64,000 bases of DNA from positions 558,001 through 622,000 of the forward strand of contig CBDBZX010000008.1 of assembly GCA_965213645.1 (NCBI GenBank), in the 5' to 3' direction. Position 1 is the first letter of the stretch; every line of letters begins with the position of its first letter. Made by a program: the position numbers and the translations under genes. Below are positions 24,686 to 33,225 of the stretch, in pieces. Origin of the DNA: CBDBZX01 sp965213645. GTDB lineage: Bacteria; Deinococcota; Deinococci; Deinococcales; Trueperaceae. The notes under the pieces were generated by a model. It saw only the letters and a program-made list of their open reading frames with translations, had not been told where the DNA came from and did no database searches.

Positions 24686-25770
24686 TTAACCCACAACGAC
24701 AAGGTTATCTCGGTGGATGACCTCATCGTAGTCTTTGTAGCCCAACACTGAGGCGATATCTCTCGTTTGCCTGCCCTTAATTTTTTGCAGGGAGGGGCTC
24801 GAGTAGTTCGCCAACCCCCGCGCCAGCGGTGAACCCTCGTGTTCGACAGAAACCGCGTCGCCAAAACTAAACGAGCCAGAAACTTCTGTAATACCGCTCG
24901 GCAACAAACTCCGCCCCGCACGGAGCGCCCGCGCCGCGCCCGCGTCCACGGTGATGCGCCCTTTGGCGGGCTGCTGCGCCAACCACGCTTTGCGAGCCGG
25001 CGGATGAGACCCGGCGAGAAAGCGCGTGCCCCTTACCTCACCTCTCGCCAAAGCCTCCAACCCCACGCCACCCCCACCGATGATGAGCGTTTGGATGCCC
25101 GCTTCGGTGGCAATCTTCGCCGCTCGCAGCTTCGTGACCATGCCGCCTGTGCCCCGGCTCGAGCCCGCCTTCCCCGCCAAATGACTCACCGCCTCTACGT
25201 TTTCGACCTCTTCTAAGCGCTTCGCCGCCGGATTCGTACGTGGATCGCTATCAAAAGCCCCTCCACATCTGTGAGGATAATCAGCGCGTCCGCGTTCACC
25301 AGATACGCCGCCCACGCCGAGAGCGTGTCGTTATCGCCCAGTTTGATTTCCGAGGTCGCCACCGAGTCGTTCTCGTTGATAATCGGCACTGCGCCTAGTT
25401 TAAGGGAGGCTTCTAACGCATTCTTCGCGTTCACGTACCGTTCTCTATCCTGCACATCCGAGGCCGTGAGGAGAAGCTGCGCGACGGGTAATGGCGCTAG
25501 CGCCCTCGCCCAGTCGAGCATGAGGAGCGTTTGCCCCACCGCCGCCGCCGCTTGTTTATCGGGCAGCGTAAGCGGTAGCGACAACCCAAGCTGCTCACGC
25601 CCCGCCGCGCCCGCGCCCGACGACACCAGAATGCCCTTGCAGGAAAGCGCCTCTTGAAGCACCTGCATCCCCCTTGCAATCGCCCACATCGACGGGGGAT
25701 GGATGCGCCCTGAGTCATCCGTGATGGAACTCGAGCCCACCTTGATGACGATTCGTTTCCACTGCTTCAC
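24686..25770 (-). pseudogene. proB: glutamate 5-kinase, interrupted by a one-base frameshift
   Basis: First enzyme of proline synthesis: glutamate plus ATP gives glutamyl 5-phosphate. The kinase N-terminal part (RIVIKVGSSSITDD ... INENDSVATSEIKLGDNDTLSA ... ILTDVEGL) runs from 25770 to about 25253. The continuation FDSDPRTNPAAK, the GTGGMVTKLRAAKIA segment and a C-terminal PUA domain are in another frame, ending at 24686. Inserting one base into the A4 run (plus) at 25253-25256 restores an intact protein of normal length (about 361 residues). Everything else is conserved, so it may be a sequencing error or a very recent mutation. The start is GTG, overlapping the Nudix stop. Confidence 0.88.
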
Positions 25771-26210
25771 AAACCTAGCCGCACCCTCTCAGCTTTTTCG
25801 ATACTCTGCCGAATCCAAGGAGGCGTCTTAGGATGCGCGTAGACCTCTCGCGCTGAGAGCCAGTGAACCTCAGCGACCTCTTCGGGGTCTCCGATAACAG
25901 GTTCGCCTTCTTCGCTCTTGCAGAGAAACACGATGTCTACAACTCTTTCACCGTCGTCGGCAATGAAGGATTTACTCTCGAGATACCTCACGTCAGAAAC
26001 CTCGAGCCCCACCTCTTCTTTAATCTCGCGTTTCAGAGCGGTCTCGAGCACATCGTTGCCAATTTCGTCTAATTCAACCTTGCCGCCAGGTATAGATAAG
26101 GTTCCTGCCGCGTGGCTTTCGTTTTCACCTCTTAGGATCATGAGATAGCGCTCACCGCGCAGGATTGCGCCCTCTACATTGACGATGAAAAGAGGTCGTT
26201 CAGATGTCAT
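25767..26210 (-). CDS. Nudix hydrolase
   Basis: A 147-residue pyrophosphohydrolase. The Nudix box runs GGKVELDEIGNDVLETAL then KREIKEEVGLE, with a short insert between the first Glu and the REx2EE core as in some MutT/NUDT relatives. Catalytic Glu residues are present. The substrate (damaged dNTP, ADP-ribose or other) cannot be told. ATG 26208-26210 is chosen; a TTG at 26216 would add two residues and overlap the upstream stop. The stop overlaps proB as GTGA. It lies in a run of minus-strand genes 24686-27013. Confidence 0.88.
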   Translation of the reverse strand: MTSERPLFIVNVEGAILRGERYLMILRGENESHAAGTLSIPGGKVELDEIGNDVLETALKREIKEEVGLEVSDVRYLESKSFIADDGERVVDIVFLCKSEEGEPVIGDPEEVAEVHWLSAREVYAHPKTPPWIRQSIEKAERVRLGL

Positions 26211-26212
26211 GT

Positions 26213-26473
26213 TCAAATACTATCAAGGTAGTGCTGAAAATCTTCGGGGATGACCTCTTTTACCACCAAGAGCGCGTCTCCTTCCGTTTTCGCTTTGCCC
26301 TCACGCTCCAACCTCTTCAAGCTCGCCTGCACTTTCCCCTGTACCTGCCGCAAGGGAGCCGCCTCCCAATCCCCCTCGGGGCGCGTGAGTTTCAAAAACT
26401 CGCGGTGGAAGCGGGGGAGGTCGTCTAGGGGGATGGTCTGCTCGAGTCGTCCCCAATGGATCCAATCAGTCAT
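26213..26473 (-). CDS. unknown 86-residue protein
   Basis: A small soluble protein starting MTDWIHWGRLEQTIPLDDLPRF and ending EDFQHYLDSI. Helical with a basic middle (KVQASLKRLEREGKAK) that could be a winged-helix fragment. No family is recognised. It sits tightly between the nucleotidase (3-nt gap) and the Nudix gene (2-nt gap), so it is part of that operon. Confidence 0.65.
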   Translation of the reverse strand: MTDWIHWGRLEQTIPLDDLPRFHREFLKLTRPEGDWEAAPLRQVQGKVQASLKRLEREGKAKTEGDALLVVKEVIPEDFQHYLDSI

Positions 26474-26476
26474 ACG

Positions 26477-27013
26477 CTACTTTAACTCGTTTAAGAACAA
26501 CTCGCGCACCTCCGCCCACGAATGGACGCGCTTATAGCCCTCCTTGCTCGCGTTGTGCGGCGCGTCGAAGAGGATGCCCTCAGCCGGGAAGTCCTCAAAA
26601 TGCCGCACGTGGTCGTCAATCAAGTAGTCCGCCGCGATGACGAACTTGTGACCGCAAAAGACGAAGTTCATCGAGTCGATGAAGGGAAAGTGTGTGCGCA
26701 GCCAGATGAATTTTTCAGCGAATGAGGTCGGCACTTCCATCGCCGCCGTGACGATAAAAATCTCGTAGTGCGCCATCAGGTCGCGAATGGCCTCCTGTGC
26801 ACCCTCCATAACCTCCAAAGAGGTAAAAAAGCCGGGCTCGCGCATCTGCACCTTCATGAAGTCTCGGCGCTCTTCCGGAATAACGTCGAAGATATTTTTG
26901 CCCCTAAAACTGTCCTTTTCAAACGAGGCTTCGAACGCTTCGTTGTAGCGTTTTAGCCGCTCGCCAAAGGTGTCGGCGATAACTTCATCCATATCGACAG
27001 CAATGCGTTTCAT
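26477..27013 (-). CDS. 5'(3')-deoxyribonucleotidase-like HAD phosphatase
   Basis: 178 residues with HAD motif I AVDMDEVIADT (DxDxV) at the N-terminus, FFTSLEVMEGAQEAIRDL, motif II IVTAAME, motif III region CGHKFVIAADYLIDD and FPAEGILFDAPHN. This matches the NT5C/YorS 5'-nucleotidase group that removes phosphate from dNMPs. I place the start at ATG 27011-27013, preceded by GAAAGGAAACACC; the frame to 27058 adds 15 residues with no similarity. It is first in a minus-strand operon with an unknown protein, a Nudix enzyme and proB. Confidence 0.88.
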   Translation of the reverse strand: MKRIAVDMDEVIADTFGERLKRYNEAFEASFEKDSFRGKNIFDVIPEERRDFMKVQMREPGFFTSLEVMEGAQEAIRDLMAHYEIFIVTAAMEVPTSFAEKFIWLRTHFPFIDSMNFVFCGHKFVIAADYLIDDHVRHFEDFPAEGILFDAPHNASKEGYKRVHSWAEVRELFLNELK

Positions 27014-27081
27014 GGTGTTTCCTTTCAGAGTTAAAGAGGTATAGCCAGAGTTTGTCACGAGTGGAAGGGCTTTTAGCTATT

Positions 27082-27133
27082 AGCCGTTAGCTTTTAGCCA
27101 AATGCCTTTGCTCTTCGCCAAAAGCTAACAGCT
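27082..27133. repeat. palindromic intergenic hairpin
   Basis: An imperfect 17-bp stem: AGCCGTTAGCTTTTAGC at 27082-27098 pairs with GCCAAAAGCTAACAGCT at 27117-27133 (two mismatches or G-U). It lies between divergent genes, so it is not a terminator for either. A copy of TTAGCTATT just upstream suggests an extended REP-like unit. Confidence 0.5.
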
Positions 27134-27246
27134 TGATGTCAGAGCAACCTAACGCACCATGAAAGATACCTCAGCGTCATCTCTCAGACTCATGATAGTT
27201 TATGCTGAGTTGCGGACCTTTTCCGCTTTTTGTTTGGAGGAGCATC

Positions 27247-28251
27247 ATGCGCGTAGCCATTGCCGGAGCCACCGGAGCCGTCGGACAAGAGTTCTTGAAC
27301 CTGTTAGCCGAGCGGAGCTTTCCGATTACGGAACTGAAACTCTACGCTTCACCGCGCTCAGCGGGTAAAACGGTGAGGTTTGCAGGGCAAGAGGTCACGG
27401 TTCGCTCACTCCCGGACGACGGCAACTTAGATGCGGACGTGGTCTTCTCCTCGGCTGGCGGCAGCATCTCCAAAGCGCACGCTTGGAACTGGGCGGAGCA
27501 CGGCGCAGTGGTGATTGACAACACGAGCGCGTGGCGTATGGATGAGCGTGCCCCGCTGGTGATTCCTGAAATCAATGGGGACGCAGCCTTGCAGCATCAG
27601 GGTGTCATCGCCAATCCGAATTGCTCTACAATTATTGCACTCATGGCACTTGCACCTCTTCACCGTGCTTTTGGACTGAAAAGGGCTACCGTTGCGACCT
27701 ATCAGGCAGTCTCCGGTGCGGGCGCAGCAGGTTTTGACGAGTTGGAATCGCAGACGAGAGGTGTGTTGGCGGGCGAGAACGTCGAACCCAAAAAGTTTCA
27801 GCACCCCATCGCCTTCAACCTCTTCTCGCACGACAGTGAGGTTGGCGAGGATGGCTATAACGTTGAAGAGAGAAAGCTGGCGCTCGAGTCCAAAAAAATC
27901 CTCGCCCATAGTGACCTGCGCATCAGCGCGACCTGCGTGCGCGTCCCTGTTTTTCGCGCCCACAGCGAAGCGATTCACGCGGAGTTTGCACGCTCTGTGA
28001 GCGAAGAGGAAGCGAGAGAGGTCTTGTGCCGCGCTCCCGGTCTCAAAGTCGTGGATGACCGCGCCAACAACCACTTCCCGATGCCCTTAGAGGCGTCGGA
28101 GCGCGATGAAGTCTTGGTCGGGCGCATCCGCGAGGACGTAAGCAACCCCGGCGGCATTGCGCTCTTTGTCTCTGGCGACCAGATTCGTAAAGGGGCGGCC
28201 TTGAACGCGGTGCAGATTGGGGAGTATTTGCATGAGCAGGGAGCAATTTAA
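27247..28251 (+). CDS. asd: aspartate-semialdehyde dehydrogenase
   Basis: Makes aspartate 4-semialdehyde from aspartyl phosphate with NADPH, feeding lysine, threonine and methionine synthesis. 334 residues, normal length. Motifs: VAIAGATGAVGQEFL (NADP loop), VFSSAGGSISK, IANPNCSTI with the catalytic Cys, YQAVSGAGAAGFDEL, and the later catalytic His in RVPVFRAHSEAIH. GGAGGAGCATC before ATG 27247 fixes the start; the frame to 27202 adds 15 unrelated residues. An AT-rich promoter zone with TATGCT lies about 40 nt upstream. Confidence 0.96.
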   Translation: MRVAIAGATGAVGQEFLNLLAERSFPITELKLYASPRSAGKTVRFAGQEVTVRSLPDDGNLDADVVFSSAGGSISKAHAWNWAEHGAVVIDNTSAWRMDERAPLVIPEINGDAALQHQGVIANPNCSTIIALMALAPLHRAFGLKRATVATYQAVSGAGAAGFDELESQTRGVLAGENVEPKKFQHPIAFNLFSHDSEVGEDGYNVEERKLALESKKILAHSDLRISATCVRVPVFRAHSEAIHAEFARSVSEEEAREVLCRAPGLKVVDDRANNHFPMPLEASERDEVLVGRIREDVSNPGGIALFVSGDQIRKGAALNAVQIGEYLHEQGAI

Positions 28252-28263
28252 CTTTCCGGCTCA

Positions 28264-28755
28264 ATGGTAGACAGAAAACTTAAACTGCTCGAGGAACTTC
28301 CTGCTTTTCAACGCTGGTACGTTGTTAATAGCGGCTCCCCTACCGAATCTATCGAAGAGCGTATGCGGGTATATCGAGGCAGTTACACGACCTACGACCA
28401 GATAGTCTTGTACCTCGAGCTTTTCAGCCCTGAGTTTGTAGAGGTCAATGGGCTCATCTTACGTGAAGGGGGAATACCGGAAAACCTCGAGAACGTTATT
28501 GCCAGGTTTAAGCAAGAGGGGCGACCTCTTGCAAGTATTGAATACCTCTACAATCACGTACACTTAGACGACTTTTGCCTAAACGATCCCGATTACAACG
28601 ATATTCCACAGGAAGCCATTATCTCTATTGCGAGAGAAATCGAGAAGATGTGGCGATGGAAGTTGACCAACCTCTTCCCCGAAAAGAAGTTTGTTGTCGG
28701 TATCGGAAACGAAGACGCTGAGGTTGAAGTTTTCGCTTACGTTGACCGCAATTAA
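28264..28755 (+). CDS. unknown 163-residue acidic protein
   Basis: Soluble, with an aromatic-rich N-terminus (LPAFQRWYVVNSG) and a middle ASIEYLYNHVHLDDFC. No recognised family. It starts 12 nt after asd, so it could be cotranscribed. Composition is lower in GC than asd, as for other orphan proteins in the window. Confidence 0.6.
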   Translation: MVDRKLKLLEELPAFQRWYVVNSGSPTESIEERMRVYRGSYTTYDQIVLYLELFSPEFVEVNGLILREGGIPENLENVIARFKQEGRPLASIEYLYNHVHLDDFCLNDPDYNDIPQEAIISIAREIEKMWRWKLTNLFPEKKFVVGIGNEDAEVEVFAYVDRN

Positions 28756-28799
28756 CTGGAAGCTAGCTTAGTTCTATCTAGCGCAGTTCATATAAATGC

Positions 28800-29054
28800 T
28801 CACTCTTCATCAAGCCAAGCCCGCAATTCTTCCGCCGAACTGAAAGCAGGTGAGACTCTGCCTGCTTTTACATCTTCCAAAGCCTCAGCAATCGCCGCTT
28901 TGATATCAAGCTCTTCTGCACTCAAGGGCGTGAATACGATGCGGTTGCCTTCTATTTCAGAGTGAAGCCAATCACCTTCATCCAAACCAAGTTCTTTGCG
29001 CACCTCTGCCGGAATAGTGATTTGATAGTTGCGTTTGATGCGAATAAGGGACAT
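28800..29054 (-). CDS. AbrB/MazE-type DNA-binding protein
   Basis: An 84-residue protein. Residues 1-45 (MSLIRIKRNYQITIPAEVRKELGLDEGD) form a swapped-hairpin AbrB domain, and the acidic tail contains LRAWLDEE, typical of antitoxins. ATG 29052-29054 with GGAGG 5 nt upstream decides the start; the longer frame to 29228 is an artefact. No MazF or PIN gene is adjacent, so it is an orphan antitoxin or a transition-state-type regulator. Confidence 0.82.
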   Translation of the reverse strand: MSLIRIKRNYQITIPAEVRKELGLDEGDWLHSEIEGNRIVFTPLSAEELDIKAAIAEALEDVKAGRVSPAFSSAEELRAWLDEE

Positions 29055-29166
29055 CGCGACCTCCAAAATACGGCTGTTTAATAGCTGCACATTAACACTT
29101 TGATGAGGTGATCTTACCTCTTTCAAATCATATAGAAGAGGTGCAGACTCGAGCCCGGAGGAATCC

Positions 29167-29535
29167 ATGCTCACACTCGACCACATCCAACTCGCCATGC
29201 CGCAAGGAGAAGAGGACGACGCCCGCACCTTTTACGGTGAGGTTTTAGGGCTAGAAGAATTAGCGAAACCTGACCTCTTGAAATCAAAAGGTGGCGTCTG
29301 GTTTAGCCTCGGCGCACATCAGCTTCATCTGGGTGTCGAAACGCCCTTCTCACCTGCTAAAAAAGCCCATCCAGCTTTTCTCGTGGAGGATTTGGATGAA
29401 CTTGCTAAGAGGTTAGAGCGGACTGGCTTTTTGCTTTCCTGGGATGAAGCGATTCCTAGCATTCGCCGTTTTCATACACACGACGTGTTTGGGAATCGGC
29501 TCGAGTTTCTCTGTCATAAAAAACAAGAGGTTTGA
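29167..29535 (+). CDS. VOC/glyoxalase-fold protein
   Basis: 122 residues with the vicinal-oxygen-chelate fold: LDHIQLAMP at the N-terminus, ARTFYGEVLGL, LHLGVE, and FHTHDVFGNRLEFLC at the end. The His and final Glu are possible metal ligands. Relatives are glyoxalases, dioxygenases and antibiotic-resistance proteins, so no specific role can be given. SD GGAGGAATCC precedes the ATG. Confidence 0.82.
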   Translation: MLTLDHIQLAMPQGEEDDARTFYGEVLGLEELAKPDLLKSKGGVWFSLGAHQLHLGVETPFSPAKKAHPAFLVEDLDELAKRLERTGFLLSWDEAIPSIRRFHTHDVFGNRLEFLCHKKQEV

Positions 29536-29563
29536 GCGTGACTTGTAGGTGTAAAGTCCTTAC

Positions 29564-30058
29564 ATGAACCTCTTTCTTCTTCTTTTAGCAGGCGCATTAG
29601 GCGGCTTTCTCGCGCAGACCTTGAACGTTCCGGGCGGCGCGGCAGTCGGCGCGATGGTCGCGGCGGCGGCGGCGAACGTCTCTTTGGGCGAGCAAGGCGT
29701 CGCGGTTCCTAAAAGTGTAGACTTCGCCGCGCTCGTGCTGGTTGGTGTGAGCGTGGGGTCAACGGTCACACGCGAGGCGCTCCGGGGGGCGCTCGGTCTG
29801 CTCGTGCCTGCGCTTTTAATCCTGCTGACCTTTCTGGTTATAGGCTTTTGCTTGGCGTATATTTTGCAACGCTGGTTCGGCGTTGACCCGGTGACGGCGC
29901 TCTTTGCGACTGCGCCGGGGGGTATCTCGAGCATGGCAATCCTAACCAAAGACGCTGGCGGAGACGGCTTTATCGTCGTGCTCATTCACCTCGTCAGAGT
30001 CGTAGGCGTCTTTCTCATCGTGCCGTTTGTCGCGTTTTTCCTCAAGCCGAATCCTTAA
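29564..30058 (+). CDS. AbrB-type membrane protein (PF05145-like), single-repeat form
   Basis: A 164-residue membrane protein with about five helices. The APGGISSMAILTKDAGGDGFIVVLIHLVRV stretch matches the end of the AbrB/'putative ammonia monooxygenase' membrane family. That family usually has two tandem repeats (about 350 residues); this protein has one, so it may dimerise or be partnered elsewhere. Substrate unknown. It follows the VOC gene by 28 nt. Confidence 0.7.
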   Translation: MNLFLLLLAGALGGFLAQTLNVPGGAAVGAMVAAAAANVSLGEQGVAVPKSVDFAALVLVGVSVGSTVTREALRGALGLLVPALLILLTFLVIGFCLAYILQRWFGVDPVTALFATAPGGISSMAILTKDAGGDGFIVVLIHLVRVVGVFLIVPFVAFFLKPNP

Positions 30059-30149
30059 AACCCAACTTCACTAAAGAGGTCTCCATGTGACGTTCACTGT
30101 TTTCTGTTAAAGTACGCTTTGTATCAAATTCTAAGAAGAGGGGTAGAAC

Positions 30150-30335
30150 ATGGAAAAGCGATTTGCACGCAGCAGACTAGACAAGAAAATTGCAGGCGTA
30201 TGTGGTGGCTTAGCGCAGTACTTCGATATTGACGCGACGCTCGTGCGCGTAGTTTTCGTGCTCTTAGCACTCTTTTCGGGCGGCGGGCTGATTCTTTACA
30301 TCATCTTGTGGTTGGTGATGCCGCAGTCGGCGTAG
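30150..30335 (+). CDS. PspC-domain membrane protein
   Basis: 61 residues consisting of a single PspC domain: RSRLDKKIAGVCGGLAQYFDID, then one membrane helix and LILYIILWLVMP. PspC proteins take part in envelope-stress signalling; a stand-alone domain often has unknown partners. GAAGAGGGG lies 7 nt before the ATG. A strong terminator follows 15 nt after the stop, so the gene is monocistronic. Confidence 0.88.
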   Translation: MEKRFARSRLDKKIAGVCGGLAQYFDIDATLVRVVFVLLALFSGGGLILYIILWLVMPQSA

Positions 30336-30350
30336 TACTGAAACAAGAAA

Positions 30351-30383
30351 AAGGGGCTCGAGTCATCCTCGAGCCCCTTTTTT
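30351..30383 (+). terminator. intrinsic terminator with CTCGAG stem
   Basis: A 12-bp perfect stem AAGGGGCTCGAG/CTCGAGCCCCTT with loop TCATC, followed by more T. The stem arms each hold a CTCGAG word. Confidence 0.92.
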
Positions 30384-30453
30384 ACTCGTGATAGTGCCTT
30401 TCTCTCGAATGACAGCGGTGTAGCAACAAGGAGTTGCAACCCCTTTTGTGGTA

Positions 30454-30560
30454 GCAGGTATCATCTGGTTTGAGACACTCTCACTATAGAGAACACTGTT
30501 TAGCACGCACGTTATGAGATGATATCTGCGACATTCTGTCTCAATATGTTTTGGAAGTGC
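30454..30560 (+). repeat. dispersed repeat R1, short copy
   Basis: A 107-nt element. It matches the reverse complement of 54711-54840 at almost every base outside a clean 23-nt insertion in the latter. Inner ends TGAGACA (30471-30477) and TGTCTCA (30537-30543) are inverted repeats. It lies between a terminator and the end of the nitroreductase gene. Confidence 0.85.
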
Positions 30561-30634
30561 TATGGGATATAGAGATGTGTCGTTAGCTTGAATGTTATTC
30601 ACTCTCGAGCCCCTTCGTATTTGGAGGATGAGCG

Positions 30635-31246
30635 TTACCCCAACCCCGTCCACCGCTCGCCGAACCGCTCGCCAAACACTAGCTCACTCAGCGGCTTGCG
30701 CGTCCTCTGGGCTAACTCGCGTTCGCGTAGCGGTTCGGGTAAATCGTCGGGATTACCCAGGTAGCCAAGTGCAAACACCGCTACAGGTTCGAACGTCTCA
30801 GGGACCTGGAACGCTTCAGCCGCTTTCTCAGGGTAGAAGCCCGCCATCTGATGAACGTAGAGCCCTAGCGCGGTGGCTTGAAGCGTGAGGGTGTTGACCG
30901 CCGCGCCGACGTCGTGCCAAGCGTGGCGGTTTTCTCTTGCGGGTTTATCACCTCTTGCTGGAAATACTTTTTCAGCCAAGCTCAGAATGAGGACGCCCGC
31001 GTGCTGCGCCCAGCTCGAATTGCCTTCGCGCAAGCAGCCTAAGAGCTTGTCAAAGCTCTCTTCACCCTTTTGCGCGACGATAAAGCGCCACGGCTGACGG
31101 TTGTTCGAGGACGACGCCCACCGCGCCGCCTCTAGCACGCTTAAAAGCTTCTCGCGCTCGACAGGCGTGTCAGCAAAGGCTCTCGGGCTCCAGCGCTTTT
31201 CGATGAGGTCCAGTACCGGATGGTCCGCTTTCGCAGCCTTATCCAC
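30635..31246 (-). CDS. nitroreductase family oxidoreductase
   Basis: About 204 residues, an FMN-dependent NAD(P)H oxidoreductase. Motifs: EKRWSPRAF near the N-terminus (FMN phosphate binding), EAARWASSSNNRQPWRFIV, and the C-terminal ALGYLGNPDDLPE. I start it at GTG 31244-31246, 2 nt past the SDR stop; the frame to 31327 reads into the SDR gene. Co-directional with the SDR, so probably one operon acting on quinones, nitro compounds or aldehydes. Confidence 0.88.
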   Translation of the reverse strand: MDKAAKADHPVLDLIEKRWSPRAFADTPVEREKLLSVLEAARWASSSNNRQPWRFIVAQKGEESFDKLLGCLREGNSSWAQHAGVLILSLAEKVFPARGDKPARENRHAWHDVGAAVNTLTLQATALGLYVHQMAGFYPEKAAEAFQVPETFEPVAVFALGYLGNPDDLPEPLRERELAQRTRKPLSELVFGERFGERWTGLG

Positions 31247-31248
31247 GC

Positions 31249-32148
31249 TTACGCACCCACGCCAGCCAGGTTGAGCGGTGCGCTCTCCACTTTGCTCAAG
31301 CCGACTAAGCGCTCGCTCTCTGCCCACAAACGTTTCTGCGCCGCCGCGTCGTACGAGCGTTTGGATGAGGTCGCCGGCATCTCGTCTATGTAGTAGCGGC
31401 CTGTGACCCCTTCGGCGTAGGGGGAGGACGCCAGGTAGATGCCGCTCTGTGCGCCCTGCGCAGGCGTTTTGAGAAGAGGTCTAAGGAGCGTGCCGAAGAG
31501 CGTGGAGACGAACCCATCGTTGTTGAGCCCGAAGTTTGTCGCCACGCCGCCAGGATGAAAGGCGTTCGCGGTGACGCCCGTGCCGCTGAGCCGCCTGCTC
31601 AACTCATAAGTGAAGAGCAAGTTGGCGAGCTTGGACTGACCGTAGGCTTTCCAGCCGCCGTAGTCCTCTAACATCAAGTCGTCAAAGTGCATCTTGCCGA
31701 AGCTCTCGCCTTTGGATGAGGTCGTGACGATGCGTGCGGGGGCGCTTTTGACGAGAGGTTCCATCAAGAGGTGCGTGAGCAGAAAGGGCGCGAGGTGGTT
31801 CAGCGCAAAGGTTTTTTCATAGCCGTCCTCGGTGAGTTGGCGCTCGGACATGAAAACACCTGCGTTGTTGACCAATACATCGAGACGCTCAAAGCGAGCT
31901 TTGAACCGCGCCGCTAGGTCCCTGACCTCGCTCATGGACGAGAGGTCAGCGGGCATAAACGTCACCTCACTGTTGTTCGTTTCGCGGCGAATCTGAGAGG
32001 TCATTTCGTCGCCGCGCCCGCCGCCACGTGAGACCGTCACCACCGTTGCGCCTGTTCTTGCTAAAGCCTTCGCGATTTCGTGTCCGATACCCGAGCTTGC
32101 GCCCGTGACTAAGCAGACTTTGCCCAGCATGTTTTCTTGTTGTGCCAT
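31249..32148 (-). CDS. short-chain dehydrogenase, retinol-dehydrogenase-like
   Basis: 299 residues. NAD(P) loop TGASSGIG, NNAGVF, the catalytic Ser in RIVTTSSKGE and the YGQSK active site are all present. The long C-terminal part with HPGGVATNFGLN resembles WW-oxidoreductase/retinol dehydrogenase relatives. ATG 32146-32148 with AAAGGAACCT upstream sets the start. Substrate unknown. Confidence 0.9.
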   Translation of the reverse strand: MAQQENMLGKVCLVTGASSGIGHEIAKALARTGATVVTVSRGGGRGDEMTSQIRRETNNSEVTFMPADLSSMSEVRDLAARFKARFERLDVLVNNAGVFMSERQLTEDGYEKTFALNHLAPFLLTHLLMEPLVKSAPARIVTTSSKGESFGKMHFDDLMLEDYGGWKAYGQSKLANLLFTYELSRRLSGTGVTANAFHPGGVATNFGLNNDGFVSTLFGTLLRPLLKTPAQGAQSGIYLASSPYAEGVTGRYYIDEMPATSSKRSYDAAAQKRLWAESERLVGLSKVESAPLNLAGVGA

Positions 32149-32336
32149 AGGTTCCTTTCCAAATGCGCACAAAAACGCACTCCGCTCCAAGAACTATAGC
32201 GAGTCACCTCTTGTGAGAGGGTAGGACAGCGTCATATTTTCTGGAAGCGTCCTCTGCGGAGAACTGTGAACTTCTCCATAGCGCTACAGGGTTGCGGTTT
32301 ACTTTCTTTGTGAAAGGATGCACGTACACTCGGAGT

Positions 32337-32585
32337 ATGGCAACCGCGCAAGAACACTACACCCACGATGAACTCGAGGCCCTCTGGCAAACGTTTCAAC
32401 GCAACGAAAAAACTGAGTGCCCCAACTGCGGCGCTGACAAAGTTCACGTCGAACTCGTGAGCGACCCCGCCGAAGGGGGCGGCGGCAAAGAGGCCGCAGA
32501 GATCGAGGCGAAGTGCGGTAACTGCGGACGTGAAGGGACGTATCAGCCGGGCGAAGAAAAAGATACGTATGGGTGGATTGATTAG
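32337..32585 (+). CDS. small zinc-ribbon protein
   Basis: 82 residues starting MATAQEHYTHDELEALWQ. CPNCGA and CGNCGREG form a four-cysteine zinc ribbon, separated by a Gly-rich acidic loop (DPAEGGGGKEAAE). Function unknown; such ribbons bind nucleic acids or proteins. The upstream codons to 32292 carry no similarity, so ATG 32337 is preferred. Confidence 0.7.
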   Translation: MATAQEHYTHDELEALWQTFQRNEKTECPNCGADKVHVELVSDPAEGGGGKEAAEIEAKCGNCGREGTYQPGEEKDTYGWID

Positions 32586-32645
32586 GACAGCAATCCAGTC
32601 GAGCTGGTTACGCAGTCTCCCGAAGGGAACGAACGGTGAGTTAAA

Positions 32646-32676
32646 AGCAATGAGTTTTTGGTTTTCACTCATTGCT
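32646..32676. terminator. hairpin between convergent genes
   Basis: Stem AGCAATGAGT/ACTCATTGCT, the same arms as at 20327-20359, here between the zinc-ribbon gene and the end of the DUF4385 gene. Confidence 0.55.
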
Positions 32677-33160
32677 CATTGCTTCTTTTGTGTATCTCTT
32701 TCATCTCCTTATACCTCTTATTCTCCCTCGCTTCGACATACTTCTCGTAAAAGATTTCGGCTGAGCGGGCTTTTTCTTCGTCGATTTCCCTGGGTAACTG
32801 CTCGCGCCCATGTGCGCCGCTCTGCCCTTTTTTGTCCTCTGGAACCGCGCCCTTATACTTCTTGCCGCCCTTGTGGTTGGCGTAGCGCCTCGAGCGCGTC
32901 CAGCCCATCTGCAGAAACTTCCGCGCCATATCCGCGCCGACAAAGTCTTCGTTTTCCAAGTATTCATGGAACATCGCAAATATTTTCTCGGAGGACTCTT
33001 TGGCGATGTCAGGCGTTTTGAATCTCCAGTGCGGCAAGATTTCGCTCTTGTAGGGCTCGACCTTTAAGACGCCCTGCTCACCCTTGCCGACGCGGTACAG
33101 CTCGGGCTGCTCACGGAAGTTGATAGAGTCAAAGTCGAGGTCGTAGTTGAATTTTGCCAT
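32669..33160 (-). CDS. DUF4385 family protein
   Basis: 163 residues. The family signature is clear: NYDLDFDSINFREQPELYRVG, GEQGVLKVEPYKSEILPHWRFK, then FVGADMARKFLQMGWTRSRRYANHKGGKKY. Function is unknown across the family. Length is normal; the Lys/Glu-rich tail is less conserved. The stop falls inside the neighbouring hairpin. Confidence 0.88.
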   Translation of the reverse strand: MAKFNYDLDFDSINFREQPELYRVGKGEQGVLKVEPYKSEILPHWRFKTPDIAKESSEKIFAMFHEYLENEDFVGADMARKFLQMGWTRSRRYANHKGGKKYKGAVPEDKKGQSGAHGREQLPREIDEEKARSAEIFYEKYVEARENKRYKEMKEIHKRSNEQ

Positions 33161-33225
33161 GAGGTTTATCGTAGCCTAGGTGGGTTGTTGAGTTTTGTAG
33201 AGTGAAGCATAGTGAGGTAAAGGGG

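Noticed and set aside
25245..25265. Programmed ribosomal frameshift in proB
   Set aside because: GGG CTT TTG is not a standard slippery heptamer and ProB is not known to use slippage; an indel or sequencing error is simpler.
28800..29228. N-terminally extended AbrB-type protein
   Set aside because: The extension overlaps the divergent VOC gene; the SD GGAGG marks the internal ATG at 29054.
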